This document shows, piece after piece, positions 4,806 to 8,735 of a stretch of DNA of 8,735 bases. Numbering within the stretch: the stretch's first letter is position 1; the number at the start of each line of letters is the position of its first letter. The notes beneath the pieces are model-generated. The model was not told where the DNA came from and made no database searches. It saw only the letters and a program-made list of their open reading frames with translations. Source of the DNA: Methanimicrococcus sp. (GTDB lineage: Archaea; Halobacteriota; Methanosarcinia; Methanosarcinales; Methanosarcinaceae); the NCBI GenBank assembly GCA_009776675.1, contig WRNK01000042.1, positions 1 to 8,735 of the forward strand, given 5' to 3'. The position numbers and the translations under genes were made by a program.

Positions 4806-7800
4806 CTAAATGATTAAAAGAGGCAGCATCCATTCTTTGACAGGAGTGGAAGGAACAAGACCCGGGGTGTTGTTATCGATGGTGTTGTTGCTTTCTTTCT
4901 CAGGTGCTTCGATTTCACCTTCCGGAACAGAAGGTGGTGTTACCGGAGGAACAATGGTTCCGCCACCATGACCGCCGCCACCTGTGTTTCCACTTTTCCA
5001 CTGCGCATACAGAGTAATATCTGACTGAACATTTGTGATGGTTGCACCGGCCGCATAAGCTGTACCGCTTCCGTCGGCTGCTGTGTTCCAGCCTGCAAAG
5101 GTATAATTGGTGTGGGTAAAGGTGTTTGCCTCTATGATGTAATTGCTGCCTTCTGCGACGGTGTCACTTGGCATTGTGCCGCTTCCGCCGTTTGCGTCGT
5201 AGGTGATGATGTAGCTATTCACCCAAATGGCGTAGAAGATCAGGTTGTTTGCAGGCATGGTCACGGTTTCGCCTTCGGCATATGATGTACCTGTGCCGTC
5301 GGAAGCCGTGTTCCACTCCTTGAATTGTTGGGTGGCGATTGGCGCCGTTAATCCGGAAGCAGAAGCAACTGTAAACGTCTCACCTTCTTCTTTATCTGTT
5401 TCGGTGGGAGCTGTGCCTGTACCGCCGTTTGGATCATAGGTAACAGTGTATTTGGGAATTTTCATTTCTGTTTGTGCCGGATTTCCAAAGACATAATAGT
5501 TCTTTCCGTTTCCGGAAATTATGAGCTCTCCCGTAAGATACAGGAATTCGCCGTCTTCATAGTCTGCTGCATCCATGTCACAATCAAATTCAAAAACGGA
5601 TTCCAAACTGTTTGCCGTATTCTTCCAATCGCTTTTCAGTTTAAGAGTCACGACGATTTCGCCCATTGCAGAGTTCCAAACAGGAGTACCGTCCATCTCA
5701 AAGAGATCACTGACAAGAGCCATGTTTGAGACATCGGGGATTGTGCGGGAATCGGGGTAGATGGTTAAAACAAAATCTGTGTTTGTGTTGTCATGTCCGT
5801 CTGTGTCCAGTTCTTGGTGCAAACCTTGGGGCATATCATATGTCGCTGTGTAAGGAATAGTATAGTCGGCAGCGTTTATGTCATAAGCTAACAACGCAGG
5901 TGCGTCAAAAACAATTTCACCGTATATTGTCGTGGGCTGAACCAATGCAATGGTAGCGCCGTTTGGGTAATCCTCAAGGGGAACGGAAACGACAATCGAA
6001 GATCCGACGATTTTGGTGGGATGAATCTTGGCAGGCATGCTTGTATCTGCTGTACCGTTCGCATGCGTTGCTTGCACTGCGGCAAAATAGATGCCGAGAG
6101 TACGGTTATAATTGCTTGGAAATGTGCCTGATGTAGGTGCCGGTACAGAAAAGATTACCGTATCATCTTTTTGTATCCAAAATCCGATGACATTACCGAC
6201 AGTCGTAGGCATGGTCCAGCCTTGCGGCAGATTCGATTGGATCGTGGTGTAAGTTGCTGTATTTGGATTGCCGATTTTTAAATCTGCTGTCGTCAGAGCC
6301 ACATTTCGTCCGGCAACGCTGATATGTCCGGTCCCGATAATCACATCTTCACTCAGACGAAGATGACGATATTGATTTGTCATGTTGTTTCCAAAAGCAA
6401 CATTATTATGTACAGTTACACCCGAAACGCTACCTTCTTTCAGGTCAAGATAGCTGTTGCAGTCACTATCGGTTTGACCTAACACTGCGTTATTGAATAA
6501 CAAAACGCCGTTCGCTCCGTTATTAACCGTACCGCCATTCATCTCAAAAACACTGCCGCCTTTGTTTACCGCTATGCCTGGTCCCATTCCGGAAGCAGTG
6601 TTGCCTGAAACAAGACCTCCATTCATTACAAGTTTTGAGCCGCTTTGTTGAACGTTGGCACCGCCGCCATAAGCATTGTCAATCACTGAATTTCTGCAGA
6701 GTTCACTGCCTTCTTCCAAATATACTGTACCACCATTAACAATGTATATGCCGCCGCCGTTGGTACCATATGGGATTGCTACCGTTCCGAATATTGGAAG
6801 AGTTTGCCATCTCGTGCCTGTTTGACCTGAATTGTCATTGATTTTGCCGTATATTTTCACTGAAATTGCTGTGCTGCGGCTGATACCTATAGCGCCGCAT
6901 TTTATAGCATTATGATGAATGTTGGCGTTTTCACCGATAATGGCAGGTCCAACAGCACCCGTCCACGGATCAAGGGTTGTACCTCGATTAAAGTAGATGG
7001 CCGATTTGAAGCCTCGTCCCTCATGCTGAATATTTGAACTATGGTCTGTAGCGTCCCAGCCTTTGTTTCCTTTCATTCCGGTAATTTCACCATCAATGAA
7101 GCATTTAAAGCTAAATCCGCTTTGATCGAATTTAATGCTGTGTGCATTTGCGATATTTTCAATTTTTGCGCCTTCATACATGTAAAAATGGGCACCGTAA
7201 GCAATGGTGACAGCTGCCTCTCCAACCGCTCGATAATCCGTTGCCGTGGAGCTCAATTGTCTTGTTGCTGTTGTGGAGGATTCTGTAATCAAGCTGCCAC
7301 TTTCCATTATTGCAGTTGCGCCATCGGTTGCACGAAGTGCGGTCATTCCGCCAAAGTTATGCAATTGAGCACCGTCACCCAATATGATTTTTGCATTCGG
7401 GGAATAAGAAGCAACGATAGCATCCTGAACATAGATCAAATTGTCAGTTGCCCATGAGTTGCCCAGACCCTTTTTTTGGTGGTCAAATGTTGTGCCTTCG
7501 TGAAGAAAGTCATCGTCGAAGATGATATTTTTAAGCGTTAAAGAAATCTGAGGTCCGGATGGTGAGACATCCCCGCCGATTTCCAGCATGGCGGGATTAT
7601 ATTGACCACGGTTTGGTTCATTCAAAGTGCTAAATCCGATGCCGCGGGTAACTGTGACAGGTGTCGCACCCGGACTTGTGATGGTGACACTGTTATCATA
7701 ATATCGCGCGCATGCCGTCGAGGTTAAATCCGTCATAACAATGACAAGATAATCGCCATCTGTTCCGGCACTATTGATCACACCGGCGGTTTTTGCCAGT

Positions 7801-7955
7801 GTTTCAAAAGGAGTGAGTTCAGTCAAACCGTCATTTAAGTCGTTTCCGAATGCTGAAACATAGTATGTTTCTGTGTAAGCTGCGTGTGCTGTCGGCAGCA
7901 GTATTAAAAGAAAGGCGACAGCTGCGACAAAAAAAAGCAACGTTTTTTGATTCAT
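4806..7955 (-). CDS. Secreted surface protein: parallel beta-helix, InlB-type repeats, C-terminal anchor interrupted by TAG
   Basis: A 1049-residue adhesin-like protein. Residues 1-25 are a Sec signal peptide (basic NQK, long hydrophobic core, cleavage after AHA). YYVSAFGNDLNDGLTELTPF near 31-50 opens a pectate-lyase-type right-handed beta-helix that runs to about 600, with MNGGLVSGN and MNGGTVNNG turns near 444 and 472. Residues of about 640-830 match nothing I know. Two InlB B-repeat (Flg_new/Listeria-Bacteroides) modules follow at about 835-907 (VTYDPNGGTG to YAIW) and 913-985 (ITYDANGGSG to YAQW). Next come a Gly-rich GGGGHGGG stretch, a Pro/Glu/Asn linker and WMLPLLII directly before TAG. 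The last segment is half of a membrane helix that continues in frame past the stop. ATG at 7955 follows GGGGA by about 7 nt. The likely role is cell-surface adhesion or host/microbe contact, inferred from domains. No sortase motif or enzyme active site was seen. Confidence 0.9.
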   Translation of the reverse strand: MNQKTLLFFVAAVAFLLILLPTAHAAYTETYYVSAFGNDLNDGLTELTPFETLAKTAGVINSAGTDGDYLVIVMTDLTSTACARYYDNSVTITSPGATPVTVTRGIGFSTLNEPNRGQYNPAMLEIGGDVSPSGPQISLTLKNIIFDDDFLHEGTTFDHQKKGLGNSWATDNLIYVQDAIVASYSPNAKIILGDGAQLHNFGGMTALRATDGATAIMESGSLITESSTTATRQLSSTATDYRAVGEAAVTIAYGAHFYMYEGAKIENIANAHSIKFDQSGFSFKCFIDGEITGMKGNKGWDATDHSSNIQHEGRGFKSAIYFNRGTTLDPWTGAVGPAIIGENANIHHNAIKCGAIGISRSTAISVKIYGKINDNSGQTGTRWQTLPIFGTVAIPYGTNGGGIYIVNGGTVYLEEGSELCRNSVIDNAYGGGANVQQSGSKLVMNGGLVSGNTASGMGPGIAVNKGGSVFEMNGGTVNNGANGVLLFNNAVLGQTDSDCNSYLDLKEGSVSGVTVHNNVAFGNNMTNQYRHLRLSEDVIIGTGHISVAGRNVALTTADLKIGNPNTATYTTIQSNLPQGWTMPTTVGNVIGFWIQKDDTVIFSVPAPTSGTFPSNYNRTLGIYFAAVQATHANGTADTSMPAKIHPTKIVGSSIVVSVPLEDYPNGATIALVQPTTIYGEIVFDAPALLAYDINAADYTIPYTATYDMPQGLHQELDTDGHDNTNTDFVLTIYPDSRTIPDVSNMALVSDLFEMDGTPVWNSAMGEIVVTLKLKSDWKNTANSLESVFEFDCDMDAADYEDGEFLYLTGELIISGNGKNYYVFGNPAQTEMKIPKYTVTYDPNGGTGTAPTETDKEEGETFTVASASGLTAPIATQQFKEWNTASDGTGTSYAEGETVTMPANNLIFYAIWVNSYIITYDANGGSGTMPSDTVAEGSNYIIEANTFTHTNYTFAGWNTAADGSGTAYAAGATITNVQSDITLYAQWKSGNTGGGGHGGGTIVPPVTPPSVPEGEIEAPEKESNNTIDNNTPGLVPSTPVKEWMLPLLII

Positions 7956-8060
7956 TTTTATGTCCCCGTTATTGTTTTTTTTACGTTGATAACAATTTTT
8001 TTAATATAATCAATCGTAGATGTGTATCATTTTTCTTCAATAGATAAAATGTTTTTGATA

Positions 8061-8071
8061 GTTTTATAAAC
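8061..8071 (-). promoter_or_regulatory. Possible TATA box for the surface-protein gene
   Basis: The minus strand reads AATGTTTATAAAACTATC, a good archaeal TATA-like element about 106 nt upstream of the ATG. Initiation 25 nt downstream would give a leader of roughly 80 nt. The element sits within an imperfect inverted repeat. Confidence 0.35.
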
Positions 8072-8157
8072 ATTTAAATTACCAAGAATCAATCATTTTT
8101 TGATTTAAATGGAAACATTTATCAAAAATTTAATCTACCCAATTGTTGGTATTATGG

Positions 8158-8188
8158 GATATAAATACTTTTAGGTGATGAAATAATG
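8158..8188 (+). promoter_or_regulatory. TATA-like element and ribosome-binding-site-like sequence in front of a three-codon frame
   Basis: GATATAAATAC (8159-8169) resembles a TATA box. TAGGTGATGAAATAATG follows, with AGGTGA (8173-8178) and an ATG 8 nt later (8186), but the frame closes at once (ATG TTA TTT TGA). This could be the remnant of a gene start, or a promoter for a non-coding RNA. Confidence 0.25.
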
Positions 8189-8307
8189 TTATTTTGAAAA
8201 TACATCATTTGTTCAATAATAGAATTGCATGATGATATTATTTGTCATCTGACCAGACAAAAATTCGTTCAGAATAATTGGAAAACGAAACATCATTTTG
8301 CTTCATA

Positions 8308-8376
8308 TCAAAAAAACGGGGGTACCGTTTTCAAAATCATCAAACGCTTTTAAGGAAAGACGTACCCCGTTTTTGA
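8308..8376. repeat. Inverted repeat with an alternative shorter hairpin
   Basis: The left arm TCAAAAAAACGGGGGTAC (8308-8325) pairs with GTACCCCGTTTTTGA (8362-8376), with minor length differences. The left arm can instead form a compact hairpin, AAAACGG (8313-8319) with CCGTTTT (8325-8331) around a GGGTA loop. The two structures share bases and exclude each other. Confidence 0.6.
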
Positions 8377-8420
8377 ATCGCTTCAAGAAAAGGGATGTTT
8401 CAAATTTAAAACAAAACAAA

Positions 8421-8640
8421 CCCTCAAAACAATCATCTCAAAAACAAAATCAAATCCCTCAAAACAATCATCTCAAAAACAAAATCAAATCCCTCAAAAC
8501 AATCATCTCAAAAACAAAATCAAATTCCTCAAAACAATCATCTCAAAAACAAAATCAAATCCCTCAAAACAATCATCTCAAAAACAAAATCAGAACCCTA
8601 AAAACAAATCACCTCAAAAACAAAATTAAAACCCTAAAAA
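8421..8640. repeat. 35-bp tandem repeat array (VNTR-like)
   Basis: Near-identical 35-bp units built on CCCTCAAAACAATCATCTCA begin at 8421, 8456, 8491, 8526 and 8561. Two diverged units follow at 8596 and 8632. Copy 4 has TCCTC instead of CCCTC. There are no spacers between units, so it is not a CRISPR array. The array has no stop codon in several plus-strand frames, which makes a 138-codon open frame (8298-8714). The period is not a multiple of three and no ribosome binding site is seen, so I do not call a gene. Confidence 0.88.
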
Positions 8641-8668
8641 CATTTTCTACCAAAAACATCCAAACCCC

Positions 8669-8715
8669 CTCAAATTTTGTTTTCAGTAGCGCAGCGGATG
8701 AAAGCAAAATTTGAG
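8669..8715. repeat. 16-bp inverted repeat after the 35-bp array
   Basis: CTCAAATTTTGTTTTC (8669-8684) and GAAAGCAAAATTTGAG (8700-8715) pair over 16 bp with a single G-T position, around a 15-nt loop that is more G/C-rich than its surroundings (AGTAGCGCAGCGGAT). It is followed on the plus strand by CGTTTTC. It could end a transcript crossing the array, or mark one end of a repeated element. Confidence 0.65.
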
Positions 8716-8735
8716 CGTTTTCAAAAAAAAAATAT

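Larger units (their letters stand above)
7956..8297. other. A/T-rich region upstream of the surface-protein gene
   Basis: No coding frame with a usable start was found. It contains TATA-like motifs (8061-8071 minus; about 8158-8167, usable on either strand), an imperfect inverted repeat at 8049-8079 and 8103-8132 (ATTTAAATG and ATCAAAAA shared), and the promoter/ribosome-binding-site-like stretch at 8158-8188. Confidence 0.5.

Noticed and set aside
4806..4808. Dismissing the TAG as an ordinary gene end
   Set aside because: The in-frame continuation as a hydrophobic helix with stop-transfer and acidic tail is too close to a real anchor to ignore, so it is reported as a finding, with nonsense mutation kept as the alternative.
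4609..4809. 66-codon Phe/Ser-rich plus-strand frame
   Set aside because: It arises from the T/C-rich repeat and is antisense to the anchor extension of the surface protein.
7041..7457. 138-codon plus-strand frame inside the surface-protein gene
   Set aside because: It is antisense to a clear coding region, with Cys-rich, implausible composition; a shadow frame.
8421..8640. CRISPR array
   Set aside because: The units follow each other directly with no unique spacers, and no cas gene is present.
8298..8714. 138-codon open frame over the 35-bp repeats
   Set aside because: It exists because the repeat unit lacks stop codons. The period of 35 cycles through all three frames, and there is no ribosome binding site, domain or normal amino-acid composition.

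Overview
The window looks like methanogenic archaeal DNA. The strongest evidence is the pair at 2438-4335. It encodes a COG1900/DUF39-CBS protein and a NIL-domain ferredoxin, which match the L-aspartate semialdehyde sulfurtransferase (homocysteine-forming) pair characterised in Methanosarcina (MA1821/MA1822). Other support is an archaeal-type FAD synthase (RibL-like), TATA-box promoters and GGTGAT/GGAGG ribosome binding sites. The A/T-rich intergenic DNA, the bacterial-looking small protein and the giant surface protein with InlB-type repeats suggest a host- or gut-associated member of the Methanosarcinales, such as a Methanimicrococcus-like organism. That placement is inference.

Layout: 2-247 (+) is the 3' part of a methylguanine-DNA methyltransferase gene. 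283-630 (+) is a small conserved hypothetical protein. On the minus strand, 2020-1274 encodes a short, degenerate sensor histidine-kinase-like protein and 1156-728 the RibL-like nucleotidyltransferase; both start at TTG behind the same GGTGA ribosome binding site. The gap 2021-2437 carries outward-facing promoters and a palindrome just upstream of the TATA box of the homocysteine operon. After that operon (2438-3940, 3937-4335), 4336-4805 holds a hairpin, a purine-rich 30-bp tandem repeat and a pyrimidine-rich 22-bp tandem repeat. Converging on it from the right is a 1049-codon secreted beta-helix/InlB-repeat surface protein (7955-4806, minus). The right end, 7956-8735, has no convincing gene. 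It holds promoter-like motifs, two inverted repeats and a 35-bp tandem repeat array.

The most striking observation is the end of the surface-protein gene. Its stop is TAG, and it lies in the middle of what would be the C-terminal membrane anchor. The same frame continues for 28 codons, encoding the second half of a hydrophobic helix, a CRR stop-transfer and an acidic tail, before a TAA. None of the six other genes whose stop codon is present ends in TAG. In a methanogen lineage where UAG can be decoded as pyrrolysine, this may be a readthrough or Pyl-dependent anchor, switching the protein between membrane-bound and released forms. The plain alternative is a recent nonsense mutation.
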